Under the pieces are notes generated by a model, which did not search any database, had not been told where the DNA came from, and saw only the letters and a program-made list of their open reading frames with translations. The position numbers and the translations under genes were made by a program. Positions 1-8,047 of a stretch of DNA of 64,000 nt are shown here, piece by piece. This DNA comes from CAIWHR01 sp963773195. GTDB taxonomy: Bacteria; Pseudomonadota; Gammaproteobacteria; Burkholderiales; Casimicrobiaceae. Each line of letters starts with the position of its first letter. The first letter of the stretch is position 1. The stretch spans positions 76,977 to 140,976 of the forward strand of contig CAVZAE010000013.1 in the NCBI GenBank assembly GCA_963773195.1, given 5' to 3'.

Positions 1-735
1 GCGAAATCGCCACCCGACGGTTACACGGTGGTCATGGGCGCGCTGTCGACCCACGCCGTCAACCCGAGCCTCTATCCGTCGATGCCGTACGACGCGGTCC
101 GGGATTTTGCGCCGATCACGCTCGTCGCCGTCACGCCAAACGTGCTGGTCGTCAATCCGGCGCTGCCCGTGCATTCGGTGGCCGAGCTCGTCGCCTACGC
201 CAAGGCCAATCCCAACAAGCTCTCGTTCGGATCCGGCAGCAACGGCAGCGCCGGTCATCTCGCCGGAGAGCTGTTCAAGGTCGACACCGGTATCGATGTC
301 GTCCATGTTCCGTACAAGGGCGCCGCGCCGGCAATGCAGGCGCTCCTCGCCGGCGACACGCAATTCATGTTCGACAATCTCGCGAGCTCGATGCCACAGG
401 TGAAGGCCGGCAAGCTTCGCGCGCTCGCGGTCACGACGTCGAAGCGGTCGAGCCTCGTGCCCGAGCTTCCGACAATGGCCGAGTCCGGTCTCGCGGGCTT
501 CGACATCTCGACATGGTTCGGTCTGCTCGCGCCGGCCGGCACGCCACCGGAAGTGATCGCGAAGTGGAACGCCGACGTCGTGAAGATCCTGAAGTCGCCG
601 GAGATGCGCGAGCGACTGGTGGCGCAAGGCGCGGAAGCGGCACCGACGACGCCCGCAGAGTTCGCCGCGTTCATCGCGGCGGAAGTCCCGAAATACGCGA
701 AGATCGTGAAGGCGTCCGGCGCCAGGGTCGACTGA
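1..735 (+). CDS. Bug/TctC-family tripartite tricarboxylate transporter receptor (5' end outside window)
   Basis: Periplasmic solute receptor of the Bug (TctC) family, which binds carboxylates or similar small organics. The reading frame is open from the first base, and the opening residues (PDGYTVVMG) match the interior of the family, so the signal peptide and the N-terminal third lie upstream of the window. Family marks seen are NPSLYPSMPYD, HVPYKGAAPAMQ, the FDN..SSMPQVKAGK stretch and the STWFGLLAPAGTP block, followed by the usual C-terminal KYAKIVKASG. The next gene downstream is a close paralogue. No TctA/TctB membrane genes are visible. Substrate cannot be told from sequence. Confidence 0.93.
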   Translation, partial: AKSPPDGYTVVMGALSTHAVNPSLYPSMPYDAVRDFAPITLVAVTPNVLVVNPALPVHSVAELVAYAKANPNKLSFGSGSNGSAGHLAGELFKVDTGIDVVHVPYKGAAPAMQALLAGDTQFMFDNLASSMPQVKAGKLRALAVTTSKRSSLVPELPTMAESGLAGFDISTWFGLLAPAGTPPEVIAKWNADVVKILKSPEMRERLVAQGAEAAPTTPAEFAAFIAAEVPKYAKIVKASGARVD

Positions 736-773
736 GCGAGGCGGGCGAGCGAAGCGAGCCAAGGCCCGAAGGG

Positions 774-851
774 CGCGTCGCCGAGCGATGGAGGTCGGGC
801 GTTGGTCCGGCTTCTCGCGCCTCGTTGATGGTGGAAGAGCCCGACGACTGA
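774..851. repeat. Intergenic repeat, copy A (after first Bug gene)
   Basis: A stretch of about 78 bases between the two Bug genes resembles 1887-1963, which follows the second Bug gene. Both start CGCGTCGCCGAGCGA and share GGGCGTTGGTCC and GGAAGAGCCCG, with scattered substitutions (roughly four in five bases by eye). It probably reflects a duplication that included the 3' flank, or a dispersed element. Confidence 0.6.
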
Positions 852-865
852 GTATTGGAGGAGCC

Positions 866-1838
866 ATGAGGTGCATTTCGCTGTTCAGTATGCTTGTCGC
901 CTTGACCGTTGCGCCGTTCGCCGCGGCGCAGACGTCCGCCTACCCCACCAAGCCAATCCGCATCGTCGTTCCGTTCCCGCCGGGCGGCGCCACCGATATT
1001 CTCGCGCGCGATGTCGCGCAGAAGCTCACCGAGGCATGGGGCCAGCAGGTGATCGTCGACAACCGTCCCGGCGCCGGCGGCAACATCGGCTCGGAGCTCG
1101 TCGCCAAGGCGGCGCCCGACGGCTACACGCTCGAGATGGGCACCGTAGGCACGCACGCGATCAACGCGAGCCTTTACGCGAAGCTGCCTTATGACCACGT
1201 GAAGGACTTCGTGCCGATCGTCCTCGTGGCGGCGGTCCCGAACGTGCTCGAGGTCAATCCGTCGCTTCCCGTGAACTCGGTCACAGAGCTGATTGCCTAC
1301 GCGAAGGCCAATCCGGGCAAGCTCAACTTCGCATCGTCGGGGAGCGGAACGTCGATCCACCTCTCCGGCGAGCTGTTCAAGGTGATGGCCGGCGTCGACA
1401 TGATCCACGTGCCCTACAAGGGCAGCGCGCCCGCGTTGCAGGACCTGATCGCAGGACAGGTGCAGCTCATGTTCGACAACCTGCCGCCTTCGCTGCCGCA
1501 GATCAAGGCGGGCAAGCTGCGCGCGCTCGCGGTCACCTCCGTCGCACGCGCGCCCGCGCTACCGGATGTGCCGACGGTCGCCGAGGCAGGACTGCCGGGC
1601 TTCGAGGCGTCGTCGTGGTTCGGCCTGCTCGCGCCCGCGGGAACGCCGCCGGCGATCATCGCGAAGATCAACAGCGAAGTCGCCGGCGTGGCTCGCGACG
1701 CCCGAAGCGAAGGACAAGCTCCAGAAGCAGGGCGCGGCGGCTGCCGGCGGAACGCCCGACGACTTCGCGAAGCACATCGCGACCGAGACCGCGAAGTGGG
1801 CAAAGGTGGTGAAGGCGTCGGGGGCGAAGGTCGACTAG
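866..1838 (+). pseudogene. Bug/TctC-family solute receptor, frameshifted near the 3' end
   Basis: Second periplasmic Bug-family receptor. ATG at 866 follows a GGAGGAG ribosome site at about 857-863, and residues 1-22 form a signal peptide ending AAAQT. Then come the family N-terminus (YPTKPIRIVVPFPPGG), PDGYTLEMG, HVPYKGSAPALQ and SSWFGLLAPAGTP. Around 1688-1692 the homologous reading jumps by one frame: INSEVAGV is followed in the next frame by LATPEAKDKLQKQG, ending KVVKASGAKVD at 1838. One extra or missing base explains it. Without correction the frame runs on with unrelated sequence to 2425. It is either a recent inactivating mutation or a sequencing indel. It is a paralogue of the gene upstream. 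Confidence 0.85.
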
Positions 1839-1847
1839 CCGGCGTAT

Positions 1848-1885
1848 GGTCGTCGCCCCCGCGGACGCGGGGGCCCAGCGTCGTT
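1848..1885. repeat. GC palindromic repeat, intergenic copy
   Basis: GTCGTC, a CCCC...GGGG hairpin (CCCCCGCGGACGCGGGGG), then CCCAG and GTCGTT. The same architecture occurs at 16882-16928 inside a coding sequence, and a looser hairpin lies at 7308-7325. It looks like a small dispersed palindromic element. Confidence 0.55.
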
Positions 1886-1886
1886 A

Positions 1887-1963
1887 CGCGTCGCCGAGCG
1901 AGGGAGGACGGGCGTTGGTCCTGCTTCGCGCGCATCGACGACGGGGAAGAGCCCGTCGATGAG
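1887..1963. repeat. Intergenic repeat, copy B (after second Bug gene)
   Basis: Partner of 774-851, in the same orientation and the same position relative to the upstream Bug gene. Confidence 0.6.
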
Positions 1964-1999
1964 CGGCGTTCGGTCGTCGCCACTTCGCGGGAACGACGT

Positions 2000-2374
2000 T
2001 CACCACCGCCACGCCGCGAACGCGAGCACCGCCCAGCCGGCCAGGAACGCGAGACCCCCAAACGGCGCGACCGCGCCGAAGGCCTTGGTCCCGGTGAACG
2101 CGAACGCGTAGAGACTTCCGGAGAAGAGGACGATCCCGGCGACGAAGAGCGCGGCCGCGATCGCGAGCGCGACATTGTCGGGCTGGTTCAAGAGCAGCAC
2201 GCCTACGGCGAGAAGTCCCAGCCCATGCCAGAAGTGATACTGGACGGCGGTCTGCCAAACCGCCAGCGCCTCGGAGCCGAGGCGCGCCTTGAGTGCGTGC
2301 GCGCCGAACGCGCCGGTGCCCACGGCGACGAAGAGCAGCACCGCGGCAAGGACGATAACGATCCGGGACGTCAT
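2000..2374 (-). CDS. DUF423 small membrane protein (YgdD-like)
   Basis: Inner-membrane protein of 124 residues with about four hydrophobic segments (4-24, 46-64, 70-92 and 100-122 approximately). The family signature GAFGAHALK is near residue 22, followed by WQTAVQYHFWHGLGLL and the LFSGSLYAFA and FGGLAFLAGW blocks. DUF423 proteins have no established biochemical role. The gene is divergent from ridA, with 55 bases between the starts. Length is normal for the family. Confidence 0.9.
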   Translation of the reverse strand: MTSRIVIVLAAVLLFVAVGTGAFGAHALKARLGSEALAVWQTAVQYHFWHGLGLLAVGVLLLNQPDNVALAIAAALFVAGIVLFSGSLYAFAFTGTKAFGAVAPFGGLAFLAGWAVLAFAAWRW

Positions 2375-2429
2375 CTCGGGCTACAATGCAGCGACACCCC
2401 GCCGGGAGCGCCAGTCTCAGGATAGCACC

Positions 2430-2795
2430 ATGACGATCGAACGCCGCCATGTCGGCAAGCGCCTCTCCGAGCTCGTAATCAATCGTGCGTCAGGCACCGC
2501 GTACCTTTCTGGGCAGGTCGCGGACGACCCCAAAGCCGACATCACCGGGCAGACGCAGCAGGTGCTGGCGCAGATCGACGCGCTTCTGGCCGAAGCCGGA
2601 AGCGATAAGGCGAAGATCCTGGCGGCGACAATCTATCTCCCGAGCATGGCCGATTTCGCGGCGATGAACGCAGTATGGGAGAAGTGGGTCGCGACGGACG
2701 CGGCGCCGGCGCGAGCGACGGTCGAAGCGAAGCTCGCGAGCCCCGAATACCGGATTGAGATCCAGATCGTCGCCGCCGTACCGATGAAGGCGTAG
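2430..2795 (+). CDS. RidA/YjgF-family protein
   Basis: Protein of 121 residues from ATG 2430 (MTIERRHVG). RidA proteins hydrolyse reactive enamines and imines released by PLP enzymes. Visible family features are AYLSGQVADDP, the Gln-rich helix TGQTQQVLAQIDALL, and the middle part KILAATIYLPSMADFAAMN. The usual RidA C-terminal motif with catalytic Arg (PARATVE) is present near residue 97. A TACAAT -10-like hexamer lies at 2392-2397. The stop is 5 bases from the aminotransferase start, so it is very likely the first gene of the ast operon, where removing 2-aminoacrylate-type by-products would fit. That functional link is inference. Confidence 0.9.
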   Translation: MTIERRHVGKRLSELVINRASGTAYLSGQVADDPKADITGQTQQVLAQIDALLAEAGSDKAKILAATIYLPSMADFAAMNAVWEKWVATDAAPARATVEAKLASPEYRIEIQIVAAVPMKA

Positions 2796-2800
2796 CCGCG

Positions 2801-4114
2801 ATGGCCACGATCTCCTCCCCCCTGTCCTCGTCGGCCCAGGTCGTCACCGCGACTTCGACGCGGCGCGATGTCGCGGCCGCGGAAGCCGGGAAGGCCGCGC
2901 CGCCCGTCACCCGCGCGACGTTCGACGAGGTGATGGTGCCGTGCTTCGCGCCCGCACCCTTCGTTCCGGTGCGCGGCGAAGGCTCGCGCGTTTGGGATCA
3001 GGACGGGCGGATGTACATCGACTTCGCCGGCGGCGTCGCGGTGACGGCGCTTGGGCATTGCCATCCCGCGATGGTGAAGGCGATCGAGGAGCAGTCGAGG
3101 AAGCTCTGGCACGTTTCGAACTGGATGACCAACGAGCCGGCATTGCGCCTCGCGAAGCGGCTGACTGACGCGACCTTCGCCGAGCGGGTCTTCTTCTGCA
3201 ACTCGGGCGCCGAAGCCAACGAGGCCGCGCTCAAGCTCGCGCGCCGCTACGCGCACGATCGCCACGGGCCCGAGAAGATCCGCGTGATCTCGACCTTGAA
3301 CGCGTTCCACGGCCGCACGCTGATGACGGTCACCGCCGGCGGGCAGGCGAAGTACTCGTCCGGGTTCGGGCCCAATCCCGTGGGCTTCATGCACATTCCC
3401 TACAACGATGTCGCGGCGCTCGAAGCCGCGTTTCGCGACGAGGGGGGCGACGACATCTGCGCGGTGATCCTCGAGCCGATGCAGGGCGAAGGCGGGATGA
3501 CCCCCGGCACGCCGGAATTCCTGCAGGCCGCGCGGAGGCTCTGCTCCGAGCATGGCGCGCTGCTGATCCTGGACGAGATCCAGAGCGGGATGGGCCGCAC
3601 GGGCACGCTCTTCTCGTACATGCAGAAGGGCATCGTCCCCGACATTCTGACGAGCGCGAAGGGTCTGGGCGGCGCCTTCCCGATCGGCGCAATGCTGACT
3701 ACCGCGGAAGTCGCGAGTGCGTTCTCGGTCGGCGTGCACGGCACCACCTACGGCGGGAACCCGCTCGCCTGCGCGGTCGCGATCGCGGTGTTCGACGTGA
3801 TCAACACGACCGAGGTGCTGGACGGCGTAAAGGCGCGCCACGCGCTGTTCATGGAGGGCCTGAAGGCGATCAACGCGCGCCGGCACGTCTTCCGGGATCT
3901 TCGCGGCGAAGGCGTCTGGCTTGGCGCCGAACTCGACGCGCCGTGGACGGGCAAGGCGATGGATGTCGTGAAGGCCGCCGGGGATTCCGGGCTTCTGGTT
4001 CTCGTCGCGGGGCCGGACGTGGTGCGGCTCGCACCGTCGCTCGTGATCAGCCTCGACGAGATCCTCGAAGGGCTCGCACGGCTCGAAGCCGCGCTCAACC
4101 GCGCGCTGACCTGA
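2801..4114 (+). CDS. astC: Class III PLP aminotransferase, AstC/ArgD type
   Basis: Protein of 437 residues. AstC transfers the amino group of N2-succinylornithine to 2-oxoglutarate in the arginine succinyltransferase pathway; ArgD is the anabolic homologue. Seen are APAPFVPVRGEGSRVWDQDG, the PLP-phosphate motif NSGAEANEAALKLARR, NAFHGRT, ILEPMQGEGG, LILDEIQSGMGRTG, and the PLP lysine in TSAKGLGGAFP. An extra stretch of about 35 residues precedes the usual start. The gene lies directly upstream of astA and astB, which supports the catabolic assignment. No astD or astE follows, so later steps must be encoded elsewhere. Confidence 0.88.
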   Translation: MATISSPLSSSAQVVTATSTRRDVAAAEAGKAAPPVTRATFDEVMVPCFAPAPFVPVRGEGSRVWDQDGRMYIDFAGGVAVTALGHCHPAMVKAIEEQSRKLWHVSNWMTNEPALRLAKRLTDATFAERVFFCNSGAEANEAALKLARRYAHDRHGPEKIRVISTLNAFHGRTLMTVTAGGQAKYSSGFGPNPVGFMHIPYNDVAALEAAFRDEGGDDICAVILEPMQGEGGMTPGTPEFLQAARRLCSEHGALLILDEIQSGMGRTGTLFSYMQKGIVPDILTSAKGLGGAFPIGAMLTTAEVASAFSVGVHGTTYGGNPLACAVAIAVFDVINTTEVLDGVKARHALFMEGLKAINARRHVFRDLRGEGVWLGAELDAPWTGKAMDVVKAAGDSGLLVLVAGPDVVRLAPSLVISLDEILEGLARLEAALNRALT

Positions 4115-4127
4115 CGCTCGCTACGGC

Positions 4128-5171
4128 GTGTTCTTCGTCCGCCCGATCGCCCAGGACGACCTGCCGGCGGTGCTCGCGCTGTCCGAGCGCACCGGCCACG
4201 GCCTGACGACGCTGCCGGCCAATCAGGATCGCCTGGCCTCGCGCATCGATCGCTCGCTCGCGTCGTTCGCGCGCACGGCCTCGCGAGCCGACGAGTGCTA
4301 CGTCTTCGTGCTGATCGACTCTGACAGCGACCGTGTCATCGGCGTGGCGGCGATCGAGGCCGCAGTCGGGCTGGCCGAGCCCTGGTACAACTATCGCGTC
4401 GGCACGATCGTCCATGCGTCGCGCGCGTTGTCGGTCTACACCGTCGCGCCGACGCTGTTCCTCGCCAACGATCACACGGGGCATACCGAGCTCTGCACGC
4501 TGTTCCTCGACCAGGCTTTCCGCCGTGCGAAAAATGGGCCGCTGGTATCCAAGAGCCGGCTCCTGTTCATTGCCGAGTTTGCCGACCGCTTCGCCCCCAA
4601 AGTCATTGCCGAATTGCGCGGACGCGTCGATGCGGAAGGGCGGAGCCCTTTTTGGGAAGGCCTGGGCCGGCATTTCTTCGCGATGGAGTACACGACCGCC
4701 GACTACCTGACCGGCATCGGGCAGAAGTCGTTCGTCGCCGAGCTGATGCCGCGTCATCCGGTCTACGTCAATCTGCTGCCGCCCGCCGCACGCGAGGCCA
4801 TCGGCGACGTCCACGTCGACACGCGCGCCGCGCGTGCGATGCTCGAGCAGGAGGGTTTCCGCTACGATGGGTACGTCGACATCTTCGACGGCGGACCTAC
4901 GGTCGAATGCTTTCGCGACGACATCGGCGCCGCGCGCGCGAGCCGCGTGCTGCCGGTGCAGATCGGCGAGCTCGACCCCGTGCCGGACAACCCGTCGGCC
5001 GAGGTCGTCTGGCTCGTGTCGAACCGCCGCTTCGAAGCGTTCCGCGCCACGCTCGCGAAAGCGCCCGCCCGCATCGACCGGATGCCGCTCTTGCCGTTCG
5101 TGGCGGCCGAGCTCGGCGTCGGCGAGGGCGATCTCGTCCGCGCCGTGCCGCTGTCGCCGCGCGATCGATGA
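4128..5171 (+). CDS. astA: Arginine N-succinyltransferase
   Basis: Protein of 347 residues starting at GTG 4128, 13 bases after astC. It transfers succinyl from succinyl-CoA to the alpha-amino group of arginine, the first step of the AST pathway, in the cytoplasm. Recognisable family blocks are FFVRPIAQDDLPAVLALSERTG at the N-terminus, VIGVAAIEAAVGL, PWYNYRVG, NDHTGHTELCTLFL, and GLGRHFFAMEY followed by the PRHPVYVNLLP segment. Length matches AstA. Its TGA overlaps the ATG of astB (ATGA), indicating translational coupling. Confidence 0.95.
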   Translation: MFFVRPIAQDDLPAVLALSERTGHGLTTLPANQDRLASRIDRSLASFARTASRADECYVFVLIDSDSDRVIGVAAIEAAVGLAEPWYNYRVGTIVHASRALSVYTVAPTLFLANDHTGHTELCTLFLDQAFRRAKNGPLVSKSRLLFIAEFADRFAPKVIAELRGRVDAEGRSPFWEGLGRHFFAMEYTTADYLTGIGQKSFVAELMPRHPVYVNLLPPAAREAIGDVHVDTRAARAMLEQEGFRYDGYVDIFDGGPTVECFRDDIGAARASRVLPVQIGELDPVPDNPSAEVVWLVSNRRFEAFRATLAKAPARIDRMPLLPFVAAELGVGEGDLVRAVPLSPRDR

Positions 5172-6496
5172 ACGAGATCAACTTCGACGGCATTCCCGGG
5201 CCGACGCACAACTACGCGGGCCTCGCGCACGGAAACCTCGCGGCCGAGCGGCACGCTCAGCAGGTCGCGAATCCGCGCGAAGCCGCGTTGCAGGGGCTTG
5301 CCAAGATGCGCGCGCTCGCCGCGCGGGGCTTCCCGCAGGCGGTGCTCCCGCCACACGAGCGACCGTTCATCCCGGGGCTGCGCGCGCAAGGCTTCGAGGG
5401 CACCGATGCCCAGGTACTCGCGCGCGCGGCACGCGAGGCGCCGCGGATGCTGGCCGCGTGCTCGTCAGCGGCGGCGATGTGGGTCGCCAACGCGGCGACG
5501 GTCGGCCCGTCGGGGGACACGGCGGACGGCCGCGTCCACTTCACGCCGGCGAATCTCGTGTCTCATTTCCATCGCTCGATCGAGGCGGAGACGACGACGC
5601 GCGTCCTGCGCGCGATCTTCGCCGACACGCGCAAGTTCATGGTGCATGACCCGCTGCCCGCGGCACCGCAGCTCGGCGACGAAGGCGCGGCGAACCACAC
5701 GCGCTTCGCCGGCACCGGAGGGATCCCCGGCGTCGAGCTCTTCGTCTACGGCCGCGCCGCCTACGATGCGGCGGTCGGTGGTCCGCGCCAATATCCGGCC
5801 CGGCAAACGCGGGAAGCGTGCGAGGCGATCGCGCGGAACCATGGCCTCGACCCTGCCAGCACCGTTTTCGCGCAGCAGCATCCGGACGCGATCGACGCCG
5901 GCGTGTTCCACAACGACGTGATCGCGGTGGGCCACGGCAGCGTGCTTTTTTGCCACGAGCAGGCGTGGGTGGAGCAGTCCGACGTGCTGCGCCGGCTCGC
6001 TGCCGCGGTCGGTCCGGGATTCGAGCCGATCGTCGTGCGGGCGAACGAGGTCAGCATCCACGATGCGGTCGCCACTTACCTCTTCAACAGCCAGCTGTTG
6101 ACGCGGCCCGACGGCCGCCTGCTGCTCGTCGCTCCCGGCGAGGTCCGCGAGAACGCGCGCGTCGAGCGCTATCTGGACACGCTGCTCGCACGCGACGGCC
6201 CGATCGCCGAGATGATCGTCTTCGACCTGCGCCAGAGCATGCGCAACGGCGGCGGCCCCGCGTGTCTGCGATTGCGCGTCGCGCTCGCGGACGCCGAGCG
6301 TGCCGCCGTCGGCGCGCGCGTCTTCCTCGACGACGCCCTCGCCGGCGACCTCGAGGCGTGGATCCGTCGCCACTATCGCGACCGTCTCGCGCAGGACGAT
6401 CTCGCCGATCCGGCATTGCTCGACGAATCGCGCCATGCGCTGGACGAGCTCACGCGCATCCTGAAGCTGCCGCCGGTCTATCCGTTCCAGCTATGA
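5168..6496 (+). CDS. astB: N-succinylarginine dihydrolase
   Basis: Protein of 442 residues from ATG 5168, overlapping astA by four bases. It converts N2-succinylarginine to N2-succinylornithine, releasing CO2 and ammonia. The first residues (NEINFDGIPGPTHNYAGL) are diagnostic. Further marks are ANAATVGPS, the FTPANLVSHFHRS block, GDEGAANHTRF, AVGHGSVLFCHEQA, and the catalytic Cys in NGGGPACLRLRV near residue 365. The next gene is 119 bases downstream and unrelated, so the operon probably ends here. Confidence 0.96.
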   Translation: MNEINFDGIPGPTHNYAGLAHGNLAAERHAQQVANPREAALQGLAKMRALAARGFPQAVLPPHERPFIPGLRAQGFEGTDAQVLARAAREAPRMLAACSSAAAMWVANAATVGPSGDTADGRVHFTPANLVSHFHRSIEAETTTRVLRAIFADTRKFMVHDPLPAAPQLGDEGAANHTRFAGTGGIPGVELFVYGRAAYDAAVGGPRQYPARQTREACEAIARNHGLDPASTVFAQQHPDAIDAGVFHNDVIAVGHGSVLFCHEQAWVEQSDVLRRLAAAVGPGFEPIVVRANEVSIHDAVATYLFNSQLLTRPDGRLLLVAPGEVRENARVERYLDTLLARDGPIAEMIVFDLRQSMRNGGGPACLRLRVALADAERAAVGARVFLDDALAGDLEAWIRRHYRDRLAQDDLADPALLDESRHALDELTRILKLPPVYPFQL

Positions 6497-6615
6497 CAAC
6501 GTTGACGTCGACTGGGATCGGGATCACCATCCCGTCGCGACGGCGGCAGCGGTCGCAACGGCCCTCCGTCGTCGACCCGCCGCGTTGACGTTTATTCAAC
6601 CGAGGAGAACCGGAC

Positions 6616-7164
6616 ATGTCCTGCAGAATGTTGATCGGCGCCGTCGTGACCGCGGCGCTCGCTATTGCCGCAAACCCGGCCGCGGCTGCCGATGCCGCGC
6701 AGCTCAGCAGAGACGCGCAGAGTTCGCTGCAGGCGCTGTATGCCCAGGTCCCCTCGGCCAAGGCACTGGGAGCGAAGGCGAATGCCATTCTCGTCTTCCC
6801 GAAGGTCACCAAGGCGGGCTTGGGCGTCGGCGGCCAGTTCGGCGAGGGGGCGCTGCTCAAGGGCGGCAAACCGGTCGCGTACTACAACACCGCGGGTGCA
6901 TCGATCGGCCTCCAGGCCGGCGCCCAGACCTACGGGTACGCGCTGTTTCTGATGACCGACAAGGCCGTGCAGGCGCTCGACGCGGCGGACGGATTCGAAG
7001 TCGGCGTCGGTCCGACGGTCGTCGTCATGGACGAGGGCAAGGCAAAGACCATGACGACCACGACCACGAAGGATGACATCTACGCGTTCATCTACGGCCA
7101 GCAGGGTCTGATGGCCGGCCTCGGGGTCCAGGGCAACAAGATCACGAAGATCAACCCCAAGTAG
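6616..7164 (+). CDS. Secreted SYLF (YSC84)-domain protein
   Basis: Protein of 182 residues with a Sec signal peptide (residues 1-24, ending PAAAADA) and ribosome site GAGGAG near 6601. The rest is one SYLF/Ysc84 domain, a lipid-binding fold: AILVFPKVTKAGLGVGGQFGEGALL, YYNTAGASIGLQAGAQ, then the tail GLMAGLGVQGNKITKI. Such periplasmic proteins are common in proteobacteria, and their exact job is unsettled. It stands alone between astB and a convergent gene. Confidence 0.9.
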   Translation: MSCRMLIGAVVTAALAIAANPAAAADAAQLSRDAQSSLQALYAQVPSAKALGAKANAILVFPKVTKAGLGVGGQFGEGALLKGGKPVAYYNTAGASIGLQAGAQTYGYALFLMTDKAVQALDAADGFEVGVGPTVVVMDEGKAKTMTTTTTKDDIYAFIYGQQGLMAGLGVQGNKITKINPK

Positions 7165-7307
7165 CCCGGCTTCCCGGACCGTTTGGCCGTTCACCGGCAC
7201 GGCCGGCTTGTCGGTCGCGCCGCGGCTCGCGCCGCGGCCTCCGCTCCGATTTAGCATATCGATCCGCCGTGCCGTCGGCCGCAAGCGGCGACTCGCCCCA
7301 CTCGCAT

Positions 7308-7325
7308 CCCCAAGCAAGCTTGGGG
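7308..7325. repeat. GC hairpin between convergent genes
   Basis: CCCCAAG-CAAG-CTTGGGG, a 7-bp perfect stem with a 4-base loop, between the SYLF gene and the convergent lipoprotein-like gene. It lacks a T-tract, so a terminator is unproven. Its CCCC..GGGG followed by CCC resembles the palindromes at 1848 and 16882. Confidence 0.4.
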
Positions 7326-7348
7326 CCCCTGCTCCTCGGCTCGCGCCG

Positions 7349-8047
7349 CTACTCGCGCATCATCCCGCCGCACGCGGCGGACACGCGTGCGTACTCCTCC
7401 GGCGAGTCGATCTCGCGCTGGCGCGCCTTGATTTGTCCTGCCATGCGCTCCAGCAGCGGCCCGATCTCGGCACTGATCCCGGCATCCGTCCCGCGTTTCG
7501 CCTCGGCTCGACTCTTGTAGTACAGCACGCGGTTGCCGTACGCCGCCGCCAGGGTCGCGCGGACATCGGTGGCGATGCGCACAAGCTCCTCGCGATAGAC
7601 GGCGACGTGCTTCTGCTCGTGCTCGAGCGCGGTGGCGTCGCGACAATGATCGACTGCGAGCTCGCGGCCGATGTAGACGGTCATTGGTGTCGCGGTGAGC
7701 TCGACGCGCACCGAAGGCCGCACGCAGACGCGCCCGGTGCTCTGATCCTCGATGCCGGCGGTCTCGACCGCCACCGTGTCGCCGAGCTTGGCGGTCGTAA
7801 GCCCGACGGCGCGCTGCGTCGGTGCCATGTCGTCGCCCATCGCGGTCAGCTCGCGCCATGACCGGGTCCGGTCGGTCGCATAGACAACCGGCGCGGCCCC
7901 GACCTCGATGCGCGTCGCGGGAAGCGATGCCTCGCATCTCGCTTCGAAGCCCGCGACTCCCGCGCGCGCGGCCACTGACCACACCGAATCGCAGCCGGCG
8001 CAGAGCACGACGAAAACGAACATGACCGCGAAGATCCGCACGCGCAT
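7349..8047 (-). CDS. Envelope HExxH protein, DUF922-like
   Basis: Protein of 232 residues. The N-terminus is a hydrophobic signal (residues 4-16) followed by CAGC at 16-19, so it may be a lipoprotein, although the -3 position is Cys rather than Leu. The conserved part contains VYIGRELAVDHC and H143-E-Q-K-H147 in LEHEQKHVAVY, a zinc-metallopeptidase-type motif as in DUF922 proteins, then a helical C-terminus. Its ATG overlaps the stop of the upstream MFS gene (TGATG at 8045-8049), so the two are probably co-translated. Protease activity is unproven, and family membership is by resemblance only. Confidence 0.72.
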   Translation of the reverse strand: MRVRIFAVMFVFVVLCAGCDSVWSVAARAGVAGFEARCEASLPATRIEVGAAPVVYATDRTRSWRELTAMGDDMAPTQRAVGLTTAKLGDTVAVETAGIEDQSTGRVCVRPSVRVELTATPMTVYIGRELAVDHCRDATALEHEQKHVAVYREELVRIATDVRATLAAAYGNRVLYYKSRAEAKRGTDAGISAEIGPLLERMAGQIKARQREIDSPEEYARVSAACGGMMRE

